Counted from the stretch's first letter, positions 46,195 through 55,567 are shown. The stretch is 64,000 nt of DNA from Ancylobacter polymorphus (GCF_030813495.1 NZ_JAUSUI010000002.1:558001-622000); one strand, 5' to 3'. Program-made: numbers and translations. Notes: generated by a model not told the origin, from the letters alone.

Positions 46195-47824
46195 GGCCGG
46201 CTTCGATCATCGCCTCCAGCGTCTCCAGCCGGTCGGCCTCGGCCGGCGGCTTGTCCCAGCGCAGCCGGGCGATGCGGGGAAAGCGCATGGCAAGGCCGGA
46301 GCGGTGGCGGGTGGAGCGCGCCAGCCCTTCAAAGGCGACTTCCAGCACCAGCCCCTCGGTCGGCGTGTGCACCACCTCGCGCACCGGGCCGAAGCGGTTC
46401 ACCGTGTGGCGGCGCACGAAGCGGTCGATCTCGATCAATTCGGCATCGGTGAAGCCGAAATAGGCCTTGCCGACCGGCACCAGTTCGCCCGCTTCGGTCC
46501 AGACGCCGAAGGTGTAGTCGGAATAATAGGAAGAGCGCTTGCCATGGCCGCGCTGGGCATACATCAGCACCGCGTCGACGCTGTGCGGGTCGCGCTTCCA
46601 TTTCCACCACGGCCCCTTGGGGCGGCCGGGCAAATAGAGGCTGTCGGCGCGCTTGAGCATCACCCCTTCCACCGCTTCCGCGTCCTCTCCCGCGCCATGG
46701 GCGGCGGGGTCGGCGCGGGCGGCGGCGAGCGCATCCCATGTGGGGAAGGGCACGAGCGGCGAGAGGTCGAGCCGTCCCTGCGCGGGGTGGGCTGAAATCA
46801 GGGCCTCCAGCCGCGCCCGGCGGGCCTCGAAGGGCAGATCGCGTACATCTTCGCCCGCCTCGATCAGCAGGTCATAGCCGCGGATATGGGCGGGGAACTC
46901 CAGCAGCATCTTTGGCGTGACGGCTTTCCGGTTCAGCCGCTGTTGCAGCACGTTGAAGGATTGAACCCGCCCCTCGCGCAGGATCAGCAATTCGCCATCC
47001 ACCACCCCGTCAAAGGCCAGCGCCTCGGCGAGGTCCGGGAACGCGCCGGAGATATCCTCGCCGGTGCGGCTGTAGAGCCGCGTCACATGCCGCCCGTCCG
47101 GCCCGGCGGCGCGGGCGGCCTGCACGCGGATGCCGTCCCATTTCCATTCGGCGCGGAAATCGGCGGGGTCGAGCTTGGCGACATCCGCCTCTTCCAGCGG
47201 GTGCGAGAGCATGACCGGCCGGAACGGAGCGGGGTCCTCGGTTTCCGGCTTCGGCCCGCGCCCCTCGGCCCAGGCGAACAGCTCCGCATAGGGCGGCGTC
47301 AGCCCCGGCCAGACCAGCTCGATCGCATCGGGCGCATGCTCGCCCAGCGCCGCCACGGCGGTCTTGGCGAGGCGGGCGGAGACGCCGATGCGCAGGCCGC
47401 CGGTGATGAGCTTCAACAGCGCCCAGCGCCCGGTCTCGTCCAGCCGGTCGAGCAGGGAGGCGAGCACCGCCGGCATCTCGGCGCGGCCCATATGGGTGAG
47501 GGCATGGACGATGGCGGAAAGCGGCGGCGGCTCGGTGTCGTTGAGCCCGTGCGGCGCCGGCCACATCAGCGCCACCGTCTCCGAGAGGTCGCCGACATAG
47601 TCATAAGAAAGGGCGAACAGCACCGGATCGGTCCGCTCGCCGATGAGCTGGCGGATCAGCCCCGGCTTGGCGTTGCGGAAGGAGAGCGCGCCGGTGAGCG
47701 CGGCCAGCGCCCAGCCGCGCTCGGGGTCCGGCGTGTGGCGGAAATAATCGGCGATGAGCCTTATCTTGCCGTTGCGGCGCGGCTCATAGGCGAGGCGGTC
47801 GAGCAAGGCGGCGAAGCGGTTCAC
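46172..47824 (-). CDS. ATP-dependent DNA ligase of the Lhr/exonuclease-associated (cisplatin-response) type
   Basis: DNA ligase of about 550 residues. The N-terminal domain (about 1-200) is the DNA-binding module of the LigB/ligase I kind. The adenylation motif is EWKWDGIRVQ with Lys228; VDGELLILREGRVQSFN, EGVMLKRADSLYLPG and KGPWWKWKRDP are nucleotidyltransferase motifs III-V. The OB domain follows. GTG at 47824 overlaps the exonuclease stop (GTGA). In many bacteria this ligase is encoded with an exonuclease, Lhr-Core helicase and PdeM, all found within 7 kb here. Confidence 0.92.
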   Translation of the reverse strand: MNRFAALLDRLAYEPRRNGKIRLIADYFRHTPDPERGWALAALTGALSFRNAKPGLIRQLIGERTDPVLFALSYDYVGDLSETVALMWPAPHGLNDTEPPPLSAIVHALTHMGRAEMPAVLASLLDRLDETGRWALLKLITGGLRIGVSARLAKTAVAALGEHAPDAIELVWPGLTPPYAELFAWAEGRGPKPETEDPAPFRPVMLSHPLEEADVAKLDPADFRAEWKWDGIRVQAARAAGPDGRHVTRLYSRTGEDISGAFPDLAEALAFDGVVDGELLILREGRVQSFNVLQQRLNRKAVTPKMLLEFPAHIRGYDLLIEAGEDVRDLPFEARRARLEALISAHPAQGRLDLSPLVPFPTWDALAAARADPAAHGAGEDAEAVEGVMLKRADSLYLPGRPKGPWWKWKRDPHSVDAVLMYAQRGHGKRSSYYSDYTFGVWTEAGELVPVGKAYFGFTDAELIEIDRFVRRHTVNRFGPVREVVHTPTEGLVLEVAFEGLARSTRHRSGLAMRFPRIARLRWDKPPAEADRLETLEAMIEAGLRRGTAA

Positions 47825-48885
47825 GGTGCCACCTCCGGTGTGGGCGGCGCCTCCGGGGCGGGGGGGGCGGGCGCGGCGCTCTCGCCCTCCTCCTCGCCAT
47901 AGCCGACCATGTGCAGCGGCCGGGCGCGCAGCCCTTCCTGCGTCGCCCAATGCACCAGCGCGTCCTCCTGCCCGTGGGTGACCCACAGTTCCTCGCAGCC
48001 GGTGGCGCGGATGGCGACCTGGAGTTCATCCCAGTCGGCATGGTCGGAAAGGATCAGCGGCAGCTCGACGCCGTTCTGCCGGGCGCGGGCGCGGATGCGC
48101 ATCCAGCCGGAGGCGAAGGCGGTGACGGGATCGGGGAAGCGCCGCGACCATACATCGGTGAGCGCGCCGGGCGGGCAGAGCACGACCGCCCCGGCGCGCT
48201 CGGCCGGGGTCGCGTCGCGGGCGGGCCGGGTCTCGCCGAGATCGATGCCCTGCGTGCGGTAATAGGCGGTGAGCTTCTCCATGGCGCCGTGCAGCAGGAT
48301 CGGCCGGTCATGGCCGGCAGCACGCAGCAGCGCCATCACCCGCTGCGCCTTGCCGAGCGCATAGGCGCCGACGAGATGCGCGCGCTCGGGAAACAGCGCC
48401 AGCGAGTCCATCAGCTTGCCGATCTCCACCGCCGGGGCGGGATGGCGGAACACCGGGAGGCCGAAGGTCGCTTCCGAGATGAAGACATGGCAGGGCACGG
48501 GGGCGAAGGGCAAAGCGGTGGGGTCGGTGCCGGGCTTGTAGTCGCCCGAGGCGACGATGGTGCAGCCGCGCCACTCCAGCGCGATCTGCGCGCTGCCGAG
48601 AATATGCCCGGCGGGGTGGAAGGTGACGCCGACGCCGTTCACCTCAATGCGCGCGCCATAGTCGGCCGCCTGGGTCGTCCCGGCGAAGGCTTCGCCGTAG
48701 CGTATGGCCATGATGTCGAGCGTCTGCTGGGTCGCGAGCACGCGGCCATGGCCGGCGCGGGCATGGTCGGAATGGCCATGGGTGATGAGCGCCCGCGCCA
48801 CCGGCCGCGTCGGGTCGATGAAGAAGTCGCCGGCTGGCGAGTAAAGCCCCTGTGGGGTGGTGTGGAGAAGCTCTTCCGGGCGCAT
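47821..48885 (-). CDS. Ligase-associated beta-CASP metallo-beta-lactamase exonuclease
   Basis: Mn-dependent DNA exonuclease of the ligase cluster. The metal-binding motif is HGHSDHAR (36-43); GHILGSAQIALEWRG and ASGDYKPGTDPTALPFAP follow, with ISEATFGLP, then ILSDHADWDEL. ATG at 48885 gives 354 residues. A proline/alanine-rich tail (last ~25 residues) is unusual. GTGA overlap with the ligase gene. Only 49 bases separate its start from the divergent methyltransferase. Confidence 0.9.
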   Translation of the reverse strand: MRPEELLHTTPQGLYSPAGDFFIDPTRPVARALITHGHSDHARAGHGRVLATQQTLDIMAIRYGEAFAGTTQAADYGARIEVNGVGVTFHPAGHILGSAQIALEWRGCTIVASGDYKPGTDPTALPFAPVPCHVFISEATFGLPVFRHPAPAVEIGKLMDSLALFPERAHLVGAYALGKAQRVMALLRAAGHDRPILLHGAMEKLTAYYRTQGIDLGETRPARDATPAERAGAVVLCPPGALTDVWSRRFPDPVTAFASGWMRIRARARQNGVELPLILSDHADWDELQVAIRATGCEELWVTHGQEDALVHWATQEGLRARPLHMVGYGEEEGESAAPAPPAPEAPPTPEVAP

Positions 48886-48892
48886 CGTGAAA

Positions 48893-48902
48893 CCTATATA
48901 GG
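48893..48902. promoter_or_regulatory. Palindromic CCTATATAGG between divergent exo and methyltransferase genes
   Basis: A perfect 10-base palindrome in the 49-base divergent gap. TATATA could be an overlapping -10 in both directions, 8 bases before the exonuclease ATG and 32 bases before the other. If so the exonuclease mRNA would have almost no leader. This is inference from position. Confidence 0.3.
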
Positions 48903-48934
48903 GCGCGCCTCCTCTTTTTTCGCGAGACCCCGCC

Positions 48935-49861
48935 ATGGCCGACGGCCGGCTCATTCTCTCTTCCGGCGACCCGACGGTCGATCGCCGGATCGACTGGGCG
49001 CGTGCGCTGATGGAAGAGGGCAATGCCGCCGACGCGGCGGAGCTTCTCGCCGAGGCGGTGGCCCGCGCCGGCCACTATGCGCCGGGCTGGTTCCTGCTCG
49101 GCGAGGCGCGCGAGGCGGCGGGCGACGCGCCGGGGGCGGGCGAGGCTTTCGCGCAGGCGCGGGCGCTCGATCCCGCCGACACGCTCGGCGCCACGCTGCG
49201 CCTCGCCCGGCTGGAGGGCGAGGTGGCCGGCATGAGCCCGGCCTATGTGCGCGCGCTGTTCGACCAATATGCCGACCGCTTCGACGCGGCGCTGGCGCGG
49301 CTCGACTATCGCGGGCCGGAGGTGATCGAGGCGGGGCTGGCGCAGGCCTGCGAAAGGCTGGCGCGCCCTTTTGCCTTCGCCCATGGGCTCGATCTCGGCT
49401 GCGGCACCGGGCTGGTCGGCGCCCGGCTGGTCGACCGCATCGGCACGATGGAGGGCGTGGACCTCTCGCCCAACATGGTCGCCCATGCGCGGCGGCGGAA
49501 GGTCTATGACGCGCTGGCCGCCGACGAGATGGTCGCCTTCCTCACGGCGCGCCCGGCGCGCGAGGTGGATCTGATCTTCGCCGGCGACGCCTTCTGCTAT
49601 CTCGACGACCTCGGCCCGATCCTCGGCGAGAGCCGCCGCGTGCTGGAGCCGGGCGGGCTGCTCGCCTTCACCACCGAGACCCATGGCGGCGAGGGCGTCC
49701 TGCTGCGCGACACGCTGCGCTTCGCCCATGCGGCGGACTATGTGCGCGCCGAACTCGTCGCCGCCGGCCTTGCGCCGCTCACCCTCGATCCGGTTTCGGT
49801 GCGCAAGGAAAAGGAGCAGCCGGTCGCCGGCCTGCTCGTTGTGGCGTTGCGCGAGGGGTGA
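48935..49861 (+). CDS. TPR-containing class I methyltransferase in the Lhr/ligase cluster
   Basis: 308 residues. The first ~95 contain TPR-like helices (ALMEEGNAADAAELLAEAVARAG, then AGEAFAQARALDP). The methyltransferase part has YVRALFDQYADRFDAALARLDYR, motif I LDLGCGTGLVGARL, the acidic GVDLSPNMVAHARRR and RVLEPGGLLAFTTET. The YADRFD...L pattern is typical of TPR methyltransferases sometimes compared with Cypher/UbiE-like enzymes; the substrate is unknown. It lies 38 bases before lhr on the same strand and divergent from the exonuclease, so it may be part of the repair operon. Confidence 0.85.
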   Translation: MADGRLILSSGDPTVDRRIDWARALMEEGNAADAAELLAEAVARAGHYAPGWFLLGEAREAAGDAPGAGEAFAQARALDPADTLGATLRLARLEGEVAGMSPAYVRALFDQYADRFDAALARLDYRGPEVIEAGLAQACERLARPFAFAHGLDLGCGTGLVGARLVDRIGTMEGVDLSPNMVAHARRRKVYDALAADEMVAFLTARPAREVDLIFAGDAFCYLDDLGPILGESRRVLEPGGLLAFTTETHGGEGVLLRDTLRFAHAADYVRAELVAAGLAPLTLDPVSVRKEKEQPVAGLLVVALREG

Positions 49862-49908
49862 GGGCTCGCATTTCGCGGGCGAGTCACTAGCTTCTCGCGG
49901 TGACGATC

Positions 49909-52416
49909 ATGGATGCCGCGCCCGACGATCTCCTGCCCGAGCCGTTCCGACGCTGGTTTGCCGGCAGGGGCTGGGCGCCGCGCGCGCATCAGCTGGAACT
50001 GCTGGCGCAGGCGCGGGAGGGCCGCTCCACCCTGCTGATCGCGCCCACGGGCGCGGGTAAGACGCTGGCCGGCTTCCTGCCGAGCCTCGTCGAGCTCGCC
50101 GGCCGTCCCACCCCGCGCAACAGCGCCCGCCCGCCCGGCCTGCACACGCTCTATATCTCGCCGCTGAAGGCGCTGGCCGTCGATGTCGCCCGCAATCTGG
50201 AACGGCCGGCGCAGGAAATGGGCTTGGCCGTCCGCATCGAGACCCGCACCGGCGACACCCCGGCCTCGCGCCGCCAGCGCCAGCGCCGCGACCCGCCGGA
50301 CATATTGCTCACCACGCCGGAGCAGATCGCGCTGCTGCTCGCTTCCGCCGATGCCGAGCCGCTGTTCGCGGACCTGAAGCGCATCGTGCTGGACGAACTC
50401 CATGCGCTGGCCGGCTCCAAGCGCGGCGACCTCTTGAGCCTCGGCCTCGCCCGGCTGCGCGCGATCGCCCCCATGGCGCAGACGGTCGGCCTCTCCGCCA
50501 CCGTGGCCGATCCCGACACGCTGCGGCGCTGGCTGGTGCCGCAGCGGGGCAATGGCGAGATGGGGGAACTGGTGGTGGCCGATCCCGGCGCGGCGCCGGA
50601 TCTTTCCATGCTCGACAGCGCCGCCCATGTGCCCTGGGCCGGGCACACGGCGCGCCATTCGCTCAAAGAGATTTACCGCCTGATCGAGCGGCACACGACG
50701 ACGCTGGTCTTCGTCAACACCCGCATGCAGGCGGAACTGCTGTTCCAGGAGCTGTGGCACATCAACGACGCCAATCTGCCGATCGCCCTGCATCACGGCT
50801 CGCTCGACGTGTCGCAGCGCCGGCGCGTGGAGGCGGCGATGGGCGAGGGCAAGCTGAAGGCGGTGGTGTGCACCTCCTCGCTCGACCTCGGCATCGACTG
50901 GGGCGCGGTGGACCTCGTGGTCAATGTCGGCGCGCCGAAGGGGTCGTCGCGGCTGATGCAGCGCATCGGCCGGGCCAATCACCGGCTGGACGAGCCAAGC
51001 CGCGCGGTGCTGGTGCCGGCCAACCGCTTCGAGGTGCTGGAATGCCGCGCCGCGCTGGAAGCGGTGCGGGCGGGGGCGCAGGACAGCGCGGTGGTGCGGT
51101 CCGGCGCGCTCGACGTGCTGGCGCAGCATGTGCTCGGCATGGCCTGCGCCGGGCCGTTCGAGGCGGATGCACTGTTCGCGGAAATCGCCTCCGCCGAGCC
51201 CTATGCCGACCTCTCCCGCGCCGATTTCGACGATGTCGTCGGCTTCAACGCCACCGGCGGCTATGCGCTGCGCGCCTATGAGCGCTTCGCCCGCATCCGC
51301 CAGAGGAAGGACGGAAGCTGGCGCGTCGCCAATCCGCAGGTGGCGCAGCAATACCGGCTGAATGTTGGCACGATCGTCGAATCCACCATGCTGAAAGTGC
51401 GCCTCGCCAGCGCCAAATCGCGCTATGGCGGGCGGGTGCTGGGCGAGGTGGAGGAGTATTTCGTCGAGACGATGAGCCCCGGCGACACCTTCGTCTTTGC
51501 CGGCGAGGTGCTGGAATATCTCACCATCCACGAGAACGAGGTGCGCGTCGCCCGCACCAGCGCCAAGGAGCCGCGCGTTCCCTCCTATGCCGGCGGCAAG
51601 TTTCCGCTCTCCACCTTCCTCGCCGCGCGGGTGCGGGCGCTGCTCTCCGCGCCGGAGCGCTGGCGGAGCCTGCCGGGCCAAGTGCGCGACTGGCTGGAAC
51701 TGCAGAAGCTGCGCTCCCGCCTGCCGGGGCGGGAAGACCTGCTGGTCGAGACCTTTCCGCGCGGCGACCGCTACCATCTCGTCGCCTATCCCTTCGAGGG
51801 AAGGCTCGCCCATCAGACGCTCGGCATGCTGCTGACCCGCCGGCTCGACCGCGCCGGGCTGCACCCGCTCGGCTTCATGGCCAATGACTACGCGCTGGTG
51901 ATTTACGGCGTCTCCGACATGTCGCTGGCCACCGCCCAAGGACGGCTCTCGCTGGACGCGCTGTTCGACGCCGACATGCTCGGCGACGATCTGGAGGAAT
52001 GGCTGGCGGAATCGGCGCTGATGAAGCGCACCTTCCGCCAATGCGCGGTCATTGCCGGGCTGATCGAGCGGCGTTTCCCCGGCAAGGAGAAGAATTCCCG
52101 CCAGGTGACCATGTCCACCGATCTCGTCTATGACGTGCTGCGCCGGCACGAGCCGGGCCATGTGCTGCTGCGCGCGGCGCGGGCGGATGCGGCGACGGGC
52201 CTGTTGGACATTCGTCGGCTCTCGGACATGCTCGCCCGTATCAGAGGCCGAATCGACCATGTCGCCCTGCCGCGCGTGTCGCCGCTGGCGGTGCCGGTGA
52301 TGCTGGAGATCGGCCGCGAAATGGTGGCGGGCGGGGCGTCGGAGGCGCTATTGGCCGAGGCCGAGGACGAACTGATCCGGGAGGCGATGGACGGTGCAGG
52401 CGAGGGAAGCGGTTGA
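49909..52416 (+). CDS. Ligase-associated DEXH-box helicase (Lhr-Core type)
   Basis: ATP-dependent 3'-5' DNA helicase of the Lhr-Core family. Motif I APTGAGKTLAGF (about 44-55), DELHALAGSKRGD (motif II), LSATVADPDTL (III), FVNTRMQAELLFQEL (IV) and RLMQRIGRANHRLDEP (VI). The winged-helix and beta-barrel Lhr core extends to the C-terminus. About 835 residues. GTG at 49900 is an alternative start. It overlaps pdeM. Acts with the divergent ligase/exonuclease pair in DNA repair. Confidence 0.92.
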   Translation: MDAAPDDLLPEPFRRWFAGRGWAPRAHQLELLAQAREGRSTLLIAPTGAGKTLAGFLPSLVELAGRPTPRNSARPPGLHTLYISPLKALAVDVARNLERPAQEMGLAVRIETRTGDTPASRRQRQRRDPPDILLTTPEQIALLLASADAEPLFADLKRIVLDELHALAGSKRGDLLSLGLARLRAIAPMAQTVGLSATVADPDTLRRWLVPQRGNGEMGELVVADPGAAPDLSMLDSAAHVPWAGHTARHSLKEIYRLIERHTTTLVFVNTRMQAELLFQELWHINDANLPIALHHGSLDVSQRRRVEAAMGEGKLKAVVCTSSLDLGIDWGAVDLVVNVGAPKGSSRLMQRIGRANHRLDEPSRAVLVPANRFEVLECRAALEAVRAGAQDSAVVRSGALDVLAQHVLGMACAGPFEADALFAEIASAEPYADLSRADFDDVVGFNATGGYALRAYERFARIRQRKDGSWRVANPQVAQQYRLNVGTIVESTMLKVRLASAKSRYGGRVLGEVEEYFVETMSPGDTFVFAGEVLEYLTIHENEVRVARTSAKEPRVPSYAGGKFPLSTFLAARVRALLSAPERWRSLPGQVRDWLELQKLRSRLPGREDLLVETFPRGDRYHLVAYPFEGRLAHQTLGMLLTRRLDRAGLHPLGFMANDYALVIYGVSDMSLATAQGRLSLDALFDADMLGDDLEEWLAESALMKRTFRQCAVIAGLIERRFPGKEKNSRQVTMSTDLVYDVLRRHEPGHVLLRAARADAATGLLDIRRLSDMLARIRGRIDHVALPRVSPLAVPVMLEIGREMVAGGASEALLAEAEDELIREAMDGAGEGSG

Positions 52417-52426
52417 GGAGCGGGAC

Positions 52427-53116
52427 GTGGCGCAGGACGGCGCGGCGGTGACGCTGGCCGGTGCAACGCTCGTGCTCGACGCCGCCGGGGCGCTGTGGTG
52501 GCCGTCCGAGCGGATGCTGATCGTCGCCGACCTGCATCTGGAAAAGGGTTCCGCCTTCGCCGTGCGCGGCGTGCCGCTGCCGCCCTATGACAGCCGGGCG
52601 ACGCTCGACCTGCTGGCCCGCATCGTCGCGCGCCGGCGCCCGCGCGTGCTGGTGGCGCTGGGCGACAGTTTTCACGATCGCGGCGGCGTGGACCGGCTGG
52701 GGCCGGACGAGCGCGCCAGTCTCGCCGCGCTCGCGCGCGGGCGCGATCTGGTGTGGATCGCCGGCAATCACGATCCCGCGCCGATGCCGGGGCTCGCCGG
52801 CGACAGTGCCGACGAACTGCGCGTGGGCCCGCTCACGCTGCGCCACGAGCCCGAAGCTGGCGCGGATGAGGGGGAGATCGCGGGGCATTTCCATCCCGTC
52901 GCGCGGGTGGTGGTGCGCGGGCGCAGCCTGCGCCGGCGCTGTTTCGCCACCGATGGAAGGCGCCTCGTGCTGCCGGCGCTCGGCGCCTATGCCGGCGGGC
53001 TGAACATACGCGACGCGGCGCTAGCGGGTCTGTTCGGCGGGGCCTATGACGCGCATCTCGTCGGTGCCGCGCGCACCTACCGCATCGCCCATCACGCCTG
53101 CCTGCCGGACCGCTGA
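52427..53116 (+). CDS. pdeM: Ligase-associated DNA damage response endonuclease PdeM
   Basis: Calcineurin-like Mn phosphoesterase. Metal motifs: ADLHLEKG (Asp35, His37), GDSFHDRGG, GNHDP and GHFHP. The frame begins at GTG 52394 inside lhr, but GTG at 52427 has GAGGAG seven bases before it; this gives about 229 residues. Completes the four-gene Lhr/ligase/exonuclease/PdeM set. Confidence 0.9.
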   Translation: MAQDGAAVTLAGATLVLDAAGALWWPSERMLIVADLHLEKGSAFAVRGVPLPPYDSRATLDLLARIVARRRPRVLVALGDSFHDRGGVDRLGPDERASLAALARGRDLVWIAGNHDPAPMPGLAGDSADELRVGPLTLRHEPEAGADEGEIAGHFHPVARVVVRGRSLRRRCFATDGRRLVLPALGAYAGGLNIRDAALAGLFGGAYDAHLVGAARTYRIAHHACLPDR

Positions 53117-53129
53117 GCGGCGCGCGCTT

Positions 53130-55505
53130 TCAGCGCGAGAAGATGAGATTGGACGGCGGGGCCGGGGCGCGCGGGGCGCCATTGCCGACCGAGCCGGTGA
53201 TGTCCTCCGGACCCGGCACGGTGGCGGGGCCGGCGGCACGCAACTGCTCCTGCCGCAACTGCGTCAGAAGCTGCCAGGACCCATAGGCCAGCGCCGAGCC
53301 GCAGACCGCGATCACCAGCATGGCACGGATGCGCGCCAGCCAGCGGCCAGGCGCCGGGGCCGGGCGGGCGCCGATATGGCGGCGCGGTTCCACCAGTGCG
53401 GCGGGAGCGGGCCGGGGCGCGGCCGGCCGTTCCGTCGGGCTGGCGGCGCGGCGGGCCTGCGCGATCAGGGTCGCCCGGCTGGTGGCAGCGTCGTTCGCCC
53501 CCACCGGCGGGAGAGGCGCCGGCGCGGCTTCGTCTGCTGGCGTCGGGGACGCCGCGGGTGTGCGGCGGGTGGCGGCCGCGGTGCGGCTGAGCGCTTCCAG
53601 CGCGGCGCGCATCAACTGCGGCTCGAAGGCTTTCGGGATCGAGGCCGGGGCCGGCGTGAACACGACATCGGCAGGGGCGGGGGCGCTCGCTTCCGGCTCC
53701 GGCGTTGCAGTTTCGGGCGCCGCCGGCGGCGAGGAGGCGGCGAGGCTGGCGAGTTCGGCCGCGACTGCGGCTTCCGCCGCCGCCGTGACGGCGGCGCGCT
53801 CCGACGATTTCTCAGCGCTACGCCGGCTCTCCAGCGCGGCGATCTCGCGGCGGATGAGGGCGGTGATGGTTTCGGGATCGCCGCTGGGGCCGGCGGGCGG
53901 GCGTGGCTGGGAGGCGGCGAGCAGGCTGGCCCGCGTCTCCTCCATCTGGATGAACAGGTCGTTGACCGCGCGCTCGATGCCGGCGAGCTGGACCGCGAAC
54001 TGGCTGGCGAGATGACCGGAAAGCTGGCTGGCGAGGTCGCCGGCCAACGCGCTGCCGCCGGACCCGACGCGCTGCGCCAGCGCCTCGATCTGCCGGCCGA
54101 GCGCCTCGAAGCGGGGCCCGTCATCGACCGGCGGCGCGATCTGTTCCAGCCGTTCGGACAGGCGGGTGAACAGGGCTTCCAGACCGGCGGGCATCTCGCC
54201 TCGCGTGCGGGCGAGATCGGCCTGGATGGCGTCGAGACGGGCGAGCACATCATCGAGCGGCAGGGTGGCCGGTGCGGTCCTCGTCTCCGACAGCGTGTCG
54301 AGCCGGCGTTCCAGCGCGCCGAAGGCAGCCGAGATGGTCTCGTTCTCGCTGGCGGCCATTTCCGCCACGCGGGTGGCGAGCAGCGACACCTGCTCGGCCA
54401 GCAGCCGCAGCGAATCCGAGGAGAGGGCGCGGGCCTGCAGGTCGCGGATTTCGCCGATCTGCGCCTGCAGCCGGGCGACGGTCGCGCCGTCCACCACCTT
54501 GGCGTTGACGATGTCGATCTTGCGTTCCAGCGCCGCGAGGCGTCCGAGCAGGACGTCCGGCGGCTCCGGCAGGCGCAGCCCGCCGATCATCTCGCGCAGC
54601 GCGGCGAGGCTGGCGCGCAGGCTTTCGTCGCGCGTTTCGGAGCGCTCCACCCGCTCGACCAGCAGCGCGACCACGCGCTGCAATTCGTCGACCGAATGGC
54701 GCGGGGCAAGGCCGGCGATGGACTGCCGCAGGCCGGCAAGTTCTTCCTGCAGCGCGGCGAGCGCCTCCGAAGGCAGCGGCGCGGGGGCCGCAGGCGGCGC
54801 GATGGTTTTGCGGGCCATGCCGGCGCCGAACGGGTCGCGCGGCGGCGCCGGGCGGGCGGGGGCTTCCGGCATCGGGCTCTCAAGCGCTGGCGCCTCCGGG
54901 GCGGCCGGCATCGGCGCGTCAGCCGCGCGTCGGGGAGGCTCTGCCGCGAGGGGGCGGCGCGGGTTGATGTCGCGGTCGAGCTCGCTCTGGCGCGCGGCGA
55001 TCTCGGCCACGGCGGCCTCGATGGCGGCGGGGCTGGGGGCGGCTTCCGGCGTCGCGGCGCGCCGGCGCGAAAGCTGCAGCGCCGCCAGACGATGGTCGAT
55101 TTCGCGCATGGCGGCGGCGAGACGGTCGTTGGAGGACATTGCCGCGGCGGCGACGGCCTCGGGCGGCGCCGGCATCTCGACGGGCGGCATCTCGACGGGC
55201 TGCGGCGCGACGGCCGCGCGCTCGGCCGGGGTGGCGGCCTCGATGCGGCCGATCTGGCCGGCGAGTTCCTCGATGCGGCGACGCAGCTCGGCGAGGTTGT
55301 TCAGGCTCTCCAGCCCCGGCGGTGTGACCCCGGCGGCCGGACCCATGAGCTGGGCGCGCAGCCATTGGTCGAGCGGAAGGCCGTCCCGGCGGGCCGCCTC
55401 GTCCAAGGCGCGCCACGCCTCGGGGGCGATCGTTCCGGTCGTCGAAGGGGCCTCTTGCCTCACCTGGGGTCTCCGTCGTCCGGCACGATTGGCGGCAGGA
55501 ATCAT
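53130..55505 (-). CDS. PodJ-like polarity/localisation protein without periplasmic repeats
   Basis: Large low-complexity coiled-coil protein, about 791 residues. The start APEAWRALDEAARRDGLPLD (27-46) matches the conserved opening of PodJ-like localisation factors in Rhizobiales. A cytoplasmic region rich in Ala/Pro/Glu with several coiled coils (about 195-540) follows, then one membrane helix (about 729-747: RAMLVIAVCGSALAYGSW). Only ~45 residues come after it, so the Sel1 repeats and peptidoglycan-binding domain of full PodJ are missing. ATG at 55505 is chosen because the longer frame upstream has no ribosome site. A CtrA-like box and a GANTC site lie before it. A large plus-strand open frame here is a shadow. 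Confidence 0.72.
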   Translation of the reverse strand: MIPAANRAGRRRPQVRQEAPSTTGTIAPEAWRALDEAARRDGLPLDQWLRAQLMGPAAGVTPPGLESLNNLAELRRRIEELAGQIGRIEAATPAERAAVAPQPVEMPPVEMPAPPEAVAAAAMSSNDRLAAAMREIDHRLAALQLSRRRAATPEAAPSPAAIEAAVAEIAARQSELDRDINPRRPLAAEPPRRAADAPMPAAPEAPALESPMPEAPARPAPPRDPFGAGMARKTIAPPAAPAPLPSEALAALQEELAGLRQSIAGLAPRHSVDELQRVVALLVERVERSETRDESLRASLAALREMIGGLRLPEPPDVLLGRLAALERKIDIVNAKVVDGATVARLQAQIGEIRDLQARALSSDSLRLLAEQVSLLATRVAEMAASENETISAAFGALERRLDTLSETRTAPATLPLDDVLARLDAIQADLARTRGEMPAGLEALFTRLSERLEQIAPPVDDGPRFEALGRQIEALAQRVGSGGSALAGDLASQLSGHLASQFAVQLAGIERAVNDLFIQMEETRASLLAASQPRPPAGPSGDPETITALIRREIAALESRRSAEKSSERAAVTAAAEAAVAAELASLAASSPPAAPETATPEPEASAPAPADVVFTPAPASIPKAFEPQLMRAALEALSRTAAATRRTPAASPTPADEAAPAPLPPVGANDAATSRATLIAQARRAASPTERPAAPRPAPAALVEPRRHIGARPAPAPGRWLARIRAMLVIAVCGSALAYGSWQLLTQLRQEQLRAAGPATVPGPEDITGSVGNGAPRAPAPPSNLIFSR

Positions 55506-55550
55506 CGCGGCGACCGCGGAAGGCTGCCTGCCGCAACTGTTACGAATCTT

Positions 55551-55567
55551 GGTAAAGGGCTGGTTAA
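55551..55567 (-). promoter_or_regulatory. CtrA-like site TTAACC-N5-TTTACC upstream of the PodJ-like gene
   Basis: Minus strand TTAACCAGCCCTTTACC: first half perfect, second TTTA instead of TTAA at 7-base spacing. GAATC (GANTC) lies next to it at 55544-55548. Located 46-62 bases before the ATG at 55505. Fits cell-cycle regulation of polarity genes; one mismatch makes it tentative. Confidence 0.4.
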
